Positions 36,801 through 50,556 are shown, counted from the first letter of the stretch. The stretch is DNA of 64,000 bases from Echinococcus granulosus (GCF_000524195.1 NW_020170382.1:2111048-2175047), one strand, 5' to 3'. Translations and numbers: made by a program. Notes: generated by a model from the sequence alone, not told the origin.

Positions 36801-39800
36801 ACTATCCCTTGTGTTTTCATTCCGATCTCTGAAAGTAGGCTCAAAGCTGTTTACGCATTCTGCTTTCACTAACACTTTTGGTTTAACACAGATCAGGGGG
36901 TTTTACTCCGTTTTTCAAAGGATCTGTTTCGATTTAAAACTTACAAAACGCTGGCAGTGTTTCATCTAACACCCTCACTCAAAGAAAATAATTCTGTTGT
37001 TTTTTTTCGGTGTAATCAAAAAAGTACAATTTGGCGAATCCTCCGCCGATAATTGAGATCGCCTTTACTTCTGTCTAAACTTCAGGACCGTAAGTGACAT
37101 GGAACGATCGAGTAAGTCGACGATGAAGACAGTCTTCCTAATTTTGATCGTACAGAAACGTACATGTATGTGGTTGTTTTCAAAGCTTGGCGGTGATTTA
37201 TGTCTTCTTTGATCTCCTGGGTCTTTGAATTAGTAATAACTTTCCGTGAATAATATATTTTGATGAAATGAGAGTCCAGTCTACTATTCGTGCTTATTTT
37301 GCATAGACGTACAAGCCCATCGGGTATCTATGCATCATAAGAAAGTGGAGCTTGGCGCATGTTTGTTTTTCATATGTAACTTCTTTACTGAACAACCGAA
37401 ATTTTTCTTTTTACTTTCCCTAACAATTAATTACGCTTAACTGCACTTTCAAATACCAGTTTGCTCTTATGTAATCTTTCTGGTCAAGCGTGTTATTCCT
37501 TCATGCGTAAGTTATCTCCTAACTACATATACAAAACTACTTATCTCCCTTTCAGTACTTTTCTCTACCGGAAAGTTAAGCTATATATAGAACCAAACAG
37601 ATTCTTCATTAGCGTACAGCTCGGCCACCACGATGAGACTCAGCCCTCTCGTAGGTTGGTAACTGGCACGCCTCATCACGCGGACACCACATTGCAATAT
37701 CACATCTGATGCATTAAACTGCACTACACTTCTCTCCTTGACATGTCGAAGACTTATTTGTTCGTCCTTTATGGAAGTAAAATAGAGTCGAGCTATTTAG
37801 GGACTTTCCGAAATGTGTTTTGGTCTCAGGTATAGGCAAACTAAAAGCGGCCTCCTCTGTTATTTTACATAATCTAATTACATCCCCTCTCGTGTTTTTA
37901 TGACAGTAGACTTCCCGATTTCGTGAAAAGAGCCAGCATGACAAAATCATTTAAACATTACCTGGTACCATCCCCAGCAGACACCTAGGGAAATGCCATC
38001 AAAATGTCAAGTAAGGCTAATTTCTCGGCTATTAGTGACATTTCTGGTATAACGAACGCTGCTGGTGGTACAGTGAGGTGATGTGTGGCTGCCTGCCTTC
38101 TGTGGATGTCTTTCACACGGCTACCTGGCAAGCACTTCACCGCCTCCTCCCTCACCTCCTCTTCCTGTCCTTTCGATTTTCATTTGTGTGTGAATGTGGG
38201 TGTGCATGCACGAATGCGCGCACGTCTACTTGGGAAGTCGGCTAAAGCTCCCCTCTTCTCTTTCAGTGTTTTGCGCGGTTTGATAGAAATGCCCGGAATG
38301 TGGGAAAAGTCAGCAAAGCAAACGGTGGAGGCTATATGTCTTCTGGTAGGGGAGCGGAGGGAGAGGGAGGAGAGGAAGGGATAGCTTCATAAACGGCTCG
38401 GTGGGGATTCGATGCGCCCTCGCCTTCTTGACTTTCATTTCACATGAATGGCTAACCAAAAATTTGAAATATGATAAGCTTCAAAGAAATAGTAAAAGGC
38501 CCTACAATTAAGGCAATATAATAAGCGGTTAACAAGAATGTCAAAGATATTTTTAGTAAATTAATATTAGCTTGTGGTTTGCTGTCGTAATTTTTTCTCA
38601 AATGAAAAGTGTAAAGTTTATTATGCTTATTTCACGCATTTTTTTAATTGAGGGCAAAGTAAATATGGCTGTAAGAATTCTGCGTTGTTTTGATACCTGC
38701 TTAACTGTGTAAGCTTGGTTCCACTTCCGTTCGGCAGCATGATCCTATGGTCATAGCAGTAGCCTCCCCATCCTTCTGCGCATTAATCATCATAAACCTT
38801 CTCTTCCACTGGTATGGAGTATTGCGACTGCAGAGAAGACTAGAGCCACTGAAATATCATTCACGAATGAAGATGTAACTACTTCACAGCGTAATATTTA
38901 TTGGTTTTCGGATCTCTCATAATGCCACATAGAATGGTAATGCTGAAATGACCATCATGCATCACTTGGTAACGCCGTATTTTCAGTTTCATTCATTTTC
39001 AAAGGAACGTTAATGAACGTCTCAGGGCTGCTTAGATTTTATCTTCCCTTTGAGCTTACGCTAGCTGCGGCACTTGCTACACATCCACCCTGCAACAACT
39101 CCAACTGCATGCTGAAAGTCGGGCTTGGAAGTAGCGAAGCTAGATTCTATCTCCCCTGTCATCGCGCATGTAATATCGTTTTATCAAAAATTCGCTTCCC
39201 CTTATCTATGATAAGTAGGCCATATTGTAACCTAAAATCCCTTTTTTTAGGTAAATAGAAAATTGAGACGAATTTATGCGAAATATTTGATCCTAATAAT
39301 ATGAAAAGGTAAGGCGAATCAACTCTGTGGTTGATTTGGCGTTTCAGAAAGAAATAACGCCTTGGATACTTGGAAACGGAGTTATTTTTGGAAAATAAAT
39401 CTTGTAAATTCCTTGTTGCTATAATGCACTAGCGAACCTCGAGAAATATTGCCTGATTGCATTACAGTGATAAGATCTTAATGTGCTAAAAATTACAACA
39501 CTTTGTCTGTTTTGCGCAATATACTCAAAACATTTCACTACTAATCTGGCACCAAATGTTGGCACTTAATAGTTCGGTGCGCAGATTAGTATAAAATTTT
39601 GACTTAGCCTCAGATTAAAACGGAAGCATGTTTTACTCTTCAGAAGTACACTCGCTGGAGCAGACGTATGCAGCGAAGAATTTGCATTTATAAGTACTCG
39701 GGCACTTATTTTCGCCCTCACATCTACTCAAATAATACCTTGTTTTTATTCGTCTGTTTAATTGTATGCGCCTGGTCTCTACGACCAGGAAGATTTGGCA

Positions 39801-41080
39801 TGCAGGAAGTCCAGGTCGTATGCTGCATTGGAGAAAACACTAAATTTCTCAATGCACGCAGTATTTGTAAAGTGCCGCGTGTTTTCTTAAGCTCTTGCAA
39901 ATAATTTCAGGCGGAAGACTGATGTGTTTTCGCCTGCACCATCGTATGGAAAATTTGCATGGTCTACTTTTTGGATGACACTCTTGAATACCGAGATACT
40001 GGTGTGTAAAGCGGATAAGTATTCCAAATCGCAGCCGCATTTGCGAGCCAGCAGCCTCTGTCTGATTCCTGTGTAAGACGTATAACTGCAGATGCTTTCA
40101 GGAAAAAATTTTTTAGCATTTTTGTTGGCACGCTTTCCTGTTTGGCCTTTTGTACCAAAAGAGTTTGTTTAAAAACATATGAAACGGAGGAAAGTAAGTC
40201 TAATCGAATTTTAAATGGTTATTTGTCTTTATCTGTTGCTTGAGGTACTTTCTGCCATAAGTGACTGATTTGAAGGAAATGCTGCTGTGATTGAAATACC
40301 ACTTCCTTAGTACCGCGATTGCAGTACTTCTAAATAGAAAGTTTAATGGAGACGTGAACTGTTTCGCCACTGCAATAACGATTGTGTTCTGAGTGAATGA
40401 ATGCAAATTGTGCATCCGTGTTAATTGAATAATTTAAGTAGCGATGAAAAAACAAAGGGAAGGTTTGAGAATCGAATCCTTTATTTAGAAGGAAAGCAAA
40501 TGTATGAAATGCAGAAGTAGCGTGACTGCCCTTCGAAAAGACAATAGAGAAAATAGTCCTCTCTCCTCCGAATTTTAATTTTTTTCAGCAGCAAATGTAA
40601 CAGTTTTACAAATACTTTCCTCATGAGTTGATTTTGCCTGTTTAAGCCGTTTTATTTAATGCGAAAAATTTCAAAGCTGATGAACTCATCACTCCAGGTC
40701 CCTCTAGAAGGTGTTACAACGAAGGCGTGCGTCTTCAGCCAGCCTAGGCATAAGTGCATATGGGTGCAGGTGGACTGGTGGGTCATGAACAAATGCGACG
40801 TGTATGGGGCGTCAATACACGCTGATGGCAACCGGGGCCTACGGGAAGCGACGGGCAGCCAGAGCAGATATGATTCTGAAGCACAACTACACCCACCATG
40901 CCTGCTGTGCAGGTTCGCTCAAGTGAAGAATTTGGCTTAAAGCTAATACATCAATAAAATAAAAATACCCATACTTCGAAAAACAAGATACTACTTAAGA
41001 TATCAGTTATAGTGTACCTTTGTGTCACTACAACAAAAAGTGAAACCAAGATGTTTCTCTCATACAAAGGAATAACGAAT
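33813..41080. other. Stretch without recognised genes
   Basis: The open frames here are short, lack splice context and show no homology I can name. 38.08-38.38 kb is more GC-rich and ends in a purine tract (about 38345-38385, GGAGGGAGAGGGAGG). A GC-rich open frame at 40659-40940 has no recognisable domain. I see no rRNA or convincing tRNA. Confidence 0.4.
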
Positions 41081-41102
41081 TAATTAGAATTTTCCAGGTT
41101 AC

Positions 41103-41161
41103 CCTTCCACACCTGATCAGCTTCATCATACGATGCAGTTGCGTAGCGCCGCTGGACCTCC
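41103..41161 (-). CDS. Weak exon candidate on the minus strand
   Basis: CATCTTTCTTCTTCAG precedes a 59-nt open segment encoding EVQRRYATASYDEADQVWK, followed by a GTAACC donor. The polar, balanced composition looks more protein-like than the surrounding frames. No family is recognised and no neighbouring exon is firmly linked. Confidence 0.22.
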
Positions 41162-42684
41162 CTGAAGAAGAAAGATGTAATGCAAAGACAGAACACGTAT
41201 TGTTGACGTACGGAAAAGATTAGGGCGAAGGCATAATGGCCAAGGGTTAAACAAAAACTAAAGTTTTGCGGTTGATTTACGACCGCACTGCATCTGATAA
41301 AACATTGCATTACAATAAAAGCAATATTAAGAAGATCAAATTTACTTCCTCTGAGCATAAGTGAAGCATGGATGTGATAACTTGTTTTAGCAGCCGCTCG
41401 CTTGCCTAATGAAATCAGTGCTGTATTTTCATCTAACACCACAACTTTTATTAATTTTTGCATTAGACAACAATTTATCTCCATGTTTTCGTAAACAGTA
41501 TCCGGCAAAACGTGTTCTCCATAATAATTGCAGTTTTACCTGGAAGCCTAAATAATCATTTTTGGTAACGAAGTAACATTTTTAGATTAGCTTTCTATCC
41601 TTCAAGCTTTGGTATAATATGTATTTCGACATGAACAACGGCGCATAGCTGGATAGAAAGGTTGGATAGGATTAAATTTGATGCAAGAGAAAGACGTGAG
41701 GCCTCTGTACTTCAGATGGCTCAGTAGATTGCCCGTTTAGCCCTTGTCTGTGAACAGGAAATTAAAATTGCAACATTTATGGAAGTAAGTATGCTCCTTT
41801 TCATATCAGATTCCATCATGTTTGTGCTATCTTTTGAATTCCGATTGGATTTATTGCATCAGAAAATGGTAGCATATAGTTGCCCTTCGAAAAATGAAAC
41901 TAAATTTGGGAGTTCGCATTCATATGTTAAGCAGAAGAACGTTTCCATTACTTATTCCATAATTTGTAAAATCTAATGATGTTTGACGTTGTTTCAATTT
42001 AACAAGAATTGTTTTGCATAAGAGACCGTAAGTTTTTAAAGATACACTTTCTCCTCGAGGACAAGGAAAACGGACTTACTTTACAGGTAATCTCTCTAGC
42101 TGCAGAAAGTCAGCCGTGTTTTTGTGTGATAAGTGGATGTCAGAATTCCGCCATAAACCAGTTAAACGTACGACTTTAATGGCGTCTGCAGATTTTGGGA
42201 ACCCATTTTGTTGAATTTATGGTTTCCGATTTATGGTAGCATCCAATGGGTAATTTTCAATGTTGGACATTTGCTCAAGGCAGTAAAGTTTCCTGTGAAC
42301 CAAAGTGACAGATATCAGGCGTTTATTTTATTCCCTAGAAGTAAAAAAAGATAGAACGCAAAAGTAGTGACCATCTCATCGTGATGTTCCAAACGTCATT
42401 GGAATATTTTGTGCTGTAATGTTGTGTGCTGACAAATTTATAACCAAAAATATTCGCGATTTTTCCGCGGCATAATTCAGGCAACAAATTTGCTTGAATA
42501 TTTTGCCTTTTAACATTTTTATTGCACAAAAGGTATTCTGGTATTTGTTTTGTGAAAATTAGACTTGCCTGTAATTAGAAACTTGTAAGATGGATTGTGA
42601 AATTTCAATTGGTGGAGTTGCTTTCATTCATATTTATGACTATTTATTAATCAGCATCTCCTTTCTTGAGCAATTTATACTTAC

Positions 42685-42816
42685 CTCTAGTGTAATTGCA
42701 TGGGCACCTGAGCGATTTTAAAGCGACACCTTCATCGCTTCCTATTTCGTGCAACTTGCAACTGTCAGAGGTGTGAAGACTCGTGCCCTGGTGGCTAGAG
42801 CATATACCAGGCTCGT
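42685..42816 (-). CDS. Cysteine-rich exon candidate of an unidentified gene
   Basis: A 132-nt segment (44 codons) between ACATATTGCAG and the strong donor CTAGAG|GTAAGTATAA, phase 1 on both sides. Symmetric 1-1 modules are typical of extracellular protein domains. It has four Cys (GICSSHQG, DSCKLHE, LRCPCNYTRG) and one N-glycosylation site (NYT). I do not recognise the family. It is on the opposite strand to the GPCR and the PPP1R37-like gene, and other exons of its gene are not identified. Confidence 0.33.
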
Positions 42817-43845
42817 CTGCAATATGTTCACACCATTTGCACAAGTCTTGTGGGGAGTTTAAAAGTGGAAATTGTATGCTGAAGTAATGCACCATACTAT
42901 TTAGCGCGCAAAGCTTTAAAGTAGGTGAGCATAAAAGTGGCTATAACCTGAACGGCTTTAGAAAGGCAACTTCAAATCCGTCATTGCTTGCAATTACAAT
43001 GTCTGCTATGGAGGTAATTCTGCCTAGGTCCTACTCACTTATACCTATTTTGTGACCTCAAGTCCATATTTCGGTTCCCAGTCTAGCTGATGGCTGGTTG
43101 GCAAAAGAATACCTAAAAACAGGAATTGTCTTGCAAACTTTTTAGTTGGCTGTGCATGTTGCAACAAATTCCTTTTTGAAACAACTTCAAAGTAGTGTTG
43201 AATCAAGCTAATGGGTATTTTAAGTCGTGCTTTATTCCACATAACGTGTATGCGTTGGGTTTTCGTTTACGATCTACTTTAGTAATTGCAATAAATACTT
43301 GATTCGAATTATATACGACAGCGGTAAACTACCCCGCGCTCCACTTAAAATGCATGGGATGCATGCACTAGGCGCCACCAGGCATAAACGTTTGGCCAGT
43401 TTCCGGAAGCTGAATTACTTCTACATGTTTCTCACACATTTTGCTTTAAAGTAGTACCTTATTGCCACATTACGATTCATTGAGTAAGTAGAGGTTTGTT
43501 TAGTTAAATGATTGTGACTGTTTAAAAATGTTGCATAAGAAGTCACCAAAAAACCCTTTTTATGAAAGATAAATACCTGTTCGACAATCGTATTTGTTTT
43601 TGAAATGGGAGAAATTTATGAACTTAATGGTTTCTGGCATCCCTACTGTTGGCTTCTGCCGCTAAACTATCATTTCTCATTTACTTTCGTACAAGTGTTT
43701 TCGTGGCAGATGTTCATTTACATGCGTCATGACCGCAGCGTGTTGCTTTGATCTGTCTTGAGTATCCGTGTTTCCGACCACGGTCACAGTGTTGTGGTTC
43801 TGCGTTCACTTTATTTCTGTCGCTGATTTACCGTAAAAGCAATTC

Positions 43846-43990
43846 ACAAGTGATAATGCAGCTTTCTGAGACTTCTCTGAGGACAAAAAAGGCCATATTC
43901 GAGCAGGATGCATACAATCGACGTACGGCAGGGCTCAGGGCTACTGGCATGGCCCAGAGGCCGTGCCACGGAGCGAGTGTACAATGATAG
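43846..43990 (+). repeat. Dispersed repeat, copy 2 of 3
   Basis: It shares with 17.43-17.57 kb and 46.19-46.35 kb an ordered series of blocks: CTYCCTGAGGACRAAA, a GGGC or GCAG stretch, then GGGCTACTGGCATGGCCCA, AGGCC and GAGTGTAC. The copies differ by many substitutions, so they are old. Family unknown; possibly a retroposon or a decayed element. Confidence 0.6.
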
Positions 43991-45062
43991 TGCCATTCGG
44001 GTCCATGTAACCAAAATTAAAAGCTGAACAAACAAGCAAATTATTACACATCTTTAATATGCATTCTTCAGTAACTTCCATCTATAAGTGAATGCTTAGG
44101 CGTAATTAGCAGATCACTGAAATGCATATTTAGATTTGAATCAGAAAGGTTTAGCTTCGTAAGATAATCCCCACAGCCGATAGTAATGGTTCTGACCTTT
44201 CCTTAATTTGCACCCAACTCCGAGTGAATGACTGCATTCCATGTAAACCATAGGAAAGTAAAGAATCGTCCAATTAACAGTTGCTGGAATTCGCGAGCTT
44301 CCAATAAACAGTTTCTGCAACCATAATTACATGTTTTCAGTGTGGCAAGTGGAATCTGTAATTATTTTTATGATGATCAAAAAAAATGCGAAAACAAGTC
44401 TTGCTTAAGCAAAAAATGCCTGTCAGTAATGGTTAAAAATAAAATGGCGCTTTTCAACTCTTAAATGTGCTACTTTTAACTTTCGCATGCTTTAATCCCT
44501 AAAAATGTCAAGGACTGACTGCTGGGGAATTTCTTAATTTGCACTACGGGTAAGCTGTCCTTCATATAGCTCGGAAGTCTGGCTTACAGCATCGAGATTT
44601 TAAGTCTCCCTATTTATTTGCACTGCATTTATCAGTACTGTTTAAATTAAACTATTAAAGCTGACTTTGGAAATTTCATTCCATATATACTTTTTCTTTG
44701 TTAAGCCTCCATCAGTTTACCATTTAAAAGAACTTGCGTTTTCCGCCAATAGGCAAATTATTTGAATATAAAACAGGCCTTTTTTATTTTAATGTTCCTT
44801 TAATCGGCCAGATAGATAGACCATAATCCGTAGATGCACCAAATTGATTATATCCTAAATTTGGCGGCCCTGTTGCCTCATTTTCATGAATAAAAGTAAG
44901 AATTTCTAAAGAATTTCTGTGTGCTATATTTAATTTACTCTTCGGAGCCTCATCGTTGCTGAAAAATTGTGAAACTCCTTGCTAGGTAACTGCCTCATCT
45001 ATCTCTATGTCATCTCACTCAATTAGAGCAAAAATTTCTAAAGCCTCAATTTAAAAAAAATT

Positions 45063-45082
45063 GTATACATATATATATATGT
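45063..45082. repeat. Short (AT)n run
   Basis: TATACATATATATATATG, a short alternating purine-pyrimidine run with no associated gene. Confidence 0.8.
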
Positions 45083-46189
45083 ACCTTGAATCATTTCTAG
45101 CATTAATGACTTGGATGATTCCCCTTTTTACAAACACACAAGTTCATTTCAGTGAATTCCTTTAAGTGTAACGGAAAATTGCATTATAATTTACTAAAAA
45201 CGATATATTACGCTAGCAGGTCAAGAATTCCTCTAAATTAAGTATGTGTTAATTAAACATGGCAATCGAACCAAATACATAGGGACAATTAGGATCCTTA
45301 GTTTCATTAGAATGAAACGGCTCCCCGGTGAACGACTAATTGCCAACGGTTGAAGCGTTTTACAGCCTTACGGATGAGTAGATGTGAATAAAGAATATCC
45401 TGAGAAACATTTGATAGGAAAACAGTCACAAATCCCAGGAACTGGTGGACTTCAGCGGTGCGGCAATGGTAGTGAAACTCTGCCAGACTACGTTTGCTGA
45501 GAACTTATCCCACAGAACCAAATTTAGTACTCAACATTTCCAGACAAACAACGGTACGATGAGAACTCTAATAGAATCGCTTCGTTTTCATCCTCCTCAC
45601 TTTTGCGCAGGAAATGTGACGGATCTATGTGTGTTTTAGCCTTGTGGAGAGGTTTCTTGCCAAGGTTAATAGACTGCTCCAATTTTATTTTACCTTTAAA
45701 CAGGAAAAAAATAACCAACTTGATTAATGTCTCAGATTGTCTCAGGACTGGCAGCAAGTTAACGCTCAGCACAATTTTTTAGTCCACAAAAATAGCATGG
45801 CGATAGCTGAGACCGAAGCTTTATTTTCAGATGTAATCTTACCTGTCCTTTATTAAGACATGGGATACTGAGTGCTGATAACGCTTCGTTTTATTTTTCA
45901 CTATATTTTTTGGTTCTATTACTTATTTATTTGCTTCATTTATGCCTCAGCTATGCAATAAATGACTTAAAATACGAATAAAACACAGTTTTTACTTGAA
46001 AGATTCATTCGAATTAATGAGAAAACCATTTCAAATTTAAGCTGGTGAAACTTTCTCTAAAAAACCGATCTGTTTTAATAAGAAGTGATTATGTGTGTGT
46101 CCTACTTTTAATTCTGGTAATATCATTGTAATTACCCTGTCATAATGTGATACGTTGGTTGCTTAACCCCCGGTGCTGGTAAAGGGGCT

Positions 46190-46345
46190 ACTTTGTGTCT
46201 TGGCCACTGTACCTTCGCCGGGTATACTGGCCTATGGGCTATGCCAGTAGCCCCAGGCTCTACTGCATGTCGAATATGATTATTCTGCCCCAGTATCATG
46301 TCTTCTTTCATCCTCGGGGAAGTCTTGGAGTGCTGCAACAACTCC
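46190..46345 (-). repeat. Dispersed repeat, copy 3 of 3 (reverse orientation)
   Basis: On the minus strand it reads GACTTCCCCGAGGATGAAA, CTGGGGCAGAATAATCATAT, GGGGCTACTGGCATAGCCCA, TAGGCC and GCGAAGGTACAGTGGCC. A minus-strand frame through it remains open for 74 codons, and its peptide GATGIAHRP parallels RATGMAQRP in copy 2. The element may once have been coding. Confidence 0.6.
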
Positions 46346-47048
46346 AAAGGCTTCATCTAAATGGGTCAACGAATCCACAGCGAAAGGAGGGGATTCAGAC
46401 CAGCATCCATACCTTGTAGTTGTATATTTATTAATGCCTCAAATTTAATTTACTTTATAAGACTCCCTAATTTAGCATACAGGCTAATTATTTTACTTGG
46501 ATAAACTGGGTTATTCTTCATTTTACCCAACTTATTTGCATTAAACACTGCAGACAAAACGTTTGCGCGAGGCTGTGTAGTTGGAAATGTTTGTACATGC
46601 GCACGCCGTAAAAATTGAAGAAATTTCAAACCCGGGTGGAAATAATACCACTTTGCTGAGTCACAGCCGCAATCACAGTCATTGCCGCCCCACGATGCAA
46701 GGCAATTTGTTTGTACGCATAAATTGTCTCGTTTTATTGGCCTCGTATGCACCTCTATTACCTCAGCTTGTGTTTCCCATTCCAGCTTACAAAGCTGCCT
46801 TCATCCTCCTTGTCTCTCCTCGTTGTCCTGAATATTATGCAAAAGAACACAATTTATGTCAACTAGGTGGACTCTTCACTCTGCGCTTCGACTGCCGCAT
46901 TGGCGGCATAGCGTCCTATTCATCGTATCCTAGTCAATGGTCCCCTTGCCCTTCTGAGCATTGATGGTAACGTTGTATGCCTTTATAGTGAGCCAATATT
47001 TGTGTAGGGCTGCAATCAATCACCCAAGCACCTTCATCCTAAACAGTT

Positions 47049-47340
47049 TTAAAAGCGATCTTGGTGACATGGTCTTCTGACCACAACCCTAGCCTCGTAG
47101 ACCTCTACACTTGTAATAAGTCCTTCTACACTGGCGTGCCTTGTTGTAGCCTCAGTGATTATTTTTGGCTCTTCAATGATGATGGTGCTAAAAGGAGCCA
47201 ATCCAAACTGCCAGCAATTCTGGTCTTGCTGACTGGCTACCACATCTAACAACTCTGCACAGGGGGGTTGTTTGCCATGTAAGCAAAAGAGTTGAGAAAG
47301 CGTTGACTTTTCCCATGCCGCCCATTCGCGCCGTTCTGCA
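47049..47340 (-). other. Open minus-strand frame of unknown nature
   Basis: A frame opens after TGTTATTGTGCAG with RREWAAWEKSTLSQLFCLHG and continues to TAA at 47049 (ending VVVRRPCHQDRF). It has a mixed amino-acid composition unlike the AT-rich noise around it. It may be the end of a decayed transposon or a last exon. I recognise no domain. Confidence 0.22.
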
Positions 47341-47402
47341 CAATAACATTTGTGTATACTTATTTGCATAAAAATGTTCTCAAGCGTAAAATGCTGAGCC
47401 AT

Positions 47403-50400
47403 TTATTGAAAACGCAGTTTGTGACTTTATTTTCAACTTCCATCCGCGTCTATTAGTCATAGTATTTGTTTAAATTTTTTTGGTAATGGCGCTTTTAAGT
47501 ACAGGGTTAAAAGTGCTCCTAGGAAAAGATTTGAAGTCTGCTTTGTATACAGTTCTTATTTTATATTCCATTCCTTTGACTTATAATTCGTGTTGAATTA
47601 AGAAGCAAACAGGAGTGTGCATTTGATTGTCCCTATCATGACTGAATAATGGCACAGCTTTGAATGGTATTGTCACCTGGTTCCACGCTTCGTTGCGCCT
47701 ACCTCTGGCAGTAAATAGCCGACGCGCTAAATAAGGTCTGTGATTGAAATTGGGTGGGATTTCTTTCAACGTTACCCATGCTTTAACAGTGATTCATAAA
47801 AAGTCCCTACTCTATGATTTAGTTAATAAAAAGCTAAACCTCCTGGGACTTTGCCCTGCATGGATTAGTATCACAAGGTTTAAGGAGAATAATTTCCAAC
47901 CAAACGCATTTAGCTTTAACGTTATTTTAGTGAATAATGTCAAAAAATATTTTGTATTCAAGTGGAAACTTGTACATTTCTTAGTTGCTCTCCATGAAGT
48001 CTAATTAGCCAGCCGTTTTAAAATCTTAACGCTTTTTGGCTTTTTTGGTCTTAGGTAAAAAGGCGTAGAAATGAAGGCCCACTGTTATTTAAATGGCAGC
48101 AGCTTTGCAAATCGAAAAGTTTACCAGCAAAAAATGGCGAAGAAGTGCGTCCCAACAGATCAAGGTACCAAAAAAAATAATCAAAGTTAAAAACTGATGC
48201 AATAATCACTTTTACTGCAAAATCTAGAATAAATTACTGCTTTCCTTATGAAAGGGAAAATATCGCACAAAAATAATGCATTATAAGGAATTGTAGAGGT
48301 GCTAAGGGGCTTCTATTAGTAAACCTTCTTGTCAGGTATTAAAAATATGACATTTTTAAGTGCCAAATTTTACTTTGCTGCTTAATTGAAGCTGAGGTGA
48401 AGCAGCGCCAAAACTTATAATTTACGGTTGAATACTTAAAGTAAAAAGTCAGTAGAATTGAGCTGTCATGTATTGCGTTCTGTGAGGCATTAAATGAATA
48501 ATTTGGTAAGGTAGTTCCTAATCCGTGGTAAAAGTTGAACGTATTTAGACTATCATTATTTCCTTCATTACATTTGCAAATGAACTTCTACGGCGTGATA
48601 ACGTGAAGGTACGGAAATCGAAAGTGGTTTACCTAAGCTAAAATCCACCTCACTTTTTTACACCTTACGCACAACCAACTGGTCATGGAGGCGCACACAG
48701 TCAGGCAGTTGCGTCTCGTCCAGTGGTAGACGAATGCAGCGAACCAATCCCGGTGTTGCCGTTTATTCCTGCTGTGCGCCGACAGAACGAGCTGAGCTTG
48801 GGTCAATCCTGAGACAGGCATAACACCGGCACCAGCTGTCTATCCCACGAGGTTAAGATCACTTTCAGTAGGTCCTACTTTCCTTATTTTTATGTATTTA
48901 TTCGTTCACTCATTTATTTAGGTATCTACTTAAAAGATAAAAATTGCAGGATATTTAGTGCCTCGGCCTAACACCACGACGTAATTCAAACTCGATATTT
49001 TTGACCAATAAAGTGTGATTTGACCTTTCTCTAGACTTCCATTAGGGACAGATTAAATTATTTTTGAGGGCCAAATGATCACTTTAAATGCTTATATTTA
49101 CCAATGCATCAGCTGAGCCAGGTTTTGTTCAAGTCTTACGCGTGAAATTTAACCCCCTCTTTTTATGCTTATCAGATGATGAAGTGAATTAATTATGATT
49201 TTCACCACCAAAAAGGTCAAATAAGCTTACTTGTCTTTGGGGCTTATCTATTAGGTCCATCATAAATGGCATTTAATAAAAACCATGTTCCTGGCAACAT
49301 TGTCTCTTTCGATTTTAATTACCAAAAGACTCGCGGAAAAAAATACTCCAGTGTGTTGAGTGAATGTGGATAATTATGCCTTTTAGGGAAAGTAGTGACA
49401 AAAATTTTAAACTTTTAAGTAAAGATGAAAAAGGAACGATTTATCGTGACAATGTCTTAGTGTCCAATGAAAGCGCAGATTAGTTTCCCTTAATTATTTC
49501 AGTAGTTAGAGTCGAAGTCAATAAAAAATGAATTTTGGTAGCTGAGCAACCTTAGGCATTCGGGGTGGTGGCAAATGACCTCTTCCTTAAAAACAGTTCC
49601 CCAATAAATGACTCCTAACTTCTTGACAAAACCCGTGAAGCTTCCTCCAGTAATATCTTTTACTTTCCATCATTTTTAAAGGTGAATTTTCACGACAGCG
49701 TTCCAATGTGGAAATATTTGCCTAAAAAGAAGTCCTTTTTCAAGAGATGCAAGTCCTCTGCATTTAACCGAAATGAACTAAGAATGCTTTCACTTTATAA
49801 ACGAATTTTCCAAATCAGAAAGATTAGGACATGAATACCAGAGGAAGAAGAGTGGGAACAGGAAGTGTCTTAGCAGATTTTGATAAAAATCAAATTAAAT
49901 TACTTATTTTTAAAACTTGGCCCTTAAGTACTATTTAGAAGGTTACTAGAAATTTACTCTTCATTTAGACCCATAAAAGCGCAGTTCAAATTGATATTTA
50001 TTTGTAAATAAACACCCCGAAAAATGCTCTTTTTGTTTCTAGACTAGGTTACTTGAAAAGCTGCCTACCAACTATTTAAAACAAATCTGGTTTTTAAACG
50101 TGGATCTCATCTTTAATTGAGTGATAATTGTGTACCAAAGACCATATTTTTCAGCACTTTATTCATCATGGCATCGCGAAGTGACTTATTCACTTTGCTA
50201 CATTGCAATTAAAGTGCTTAAAGTAATTTTAGGTATAATGTAAAAATAAATCTTGAATTGGTATAAACGTGACCCTCTAAGTACCTTTAGTAGGTTTCGT
50301 ATGGCTTCATGTAATTTTGCTTACTACAAATTCGATTACTCGAGAATGAGTATTGCTTCATATCATTTTCGAAAATTCAACGATGCTTATTGTCTATTTT

Positions 50401-50556
50401 TAATAAGACAGGACACTTGCAGTCGTTGTGAGGATTAAAGAGGACTTTGAAGACCTAATCAAGTTGTATAATGCATTACGATTGACTGACGCATATCTAC
50501 ACTCAGCGGTAAAGGAATGCTTGATACGAGGATCGGGTATTCTTGATTCTTTTTAA
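47403..50556. other. Stretch without recognised genes upstream of the GPCR
   Basis: It holds only short frames. A GC-richer patch at 48.65-48.83 kb has the look of an old repeat. The last kilobase should contain the promoter and 5' UTR of the GPCR, but no motif is clear. Any upstream non-coding exon or splice-leader acceptor site cannot be told by eye. Confidence 0.35.

Noticed and set aside
40659..40940. GC-rich open frame of 93 codons
   Set aside because: No domain, no splice context and an odd composition; likely a repeat relic.
48650..48830. tRNA-like sequence (CCAGTGGTAGACGAATG)
   Set aside because: Resembles an A-box region, but no acceptor-stem pairing or TPsiC arm could be found.
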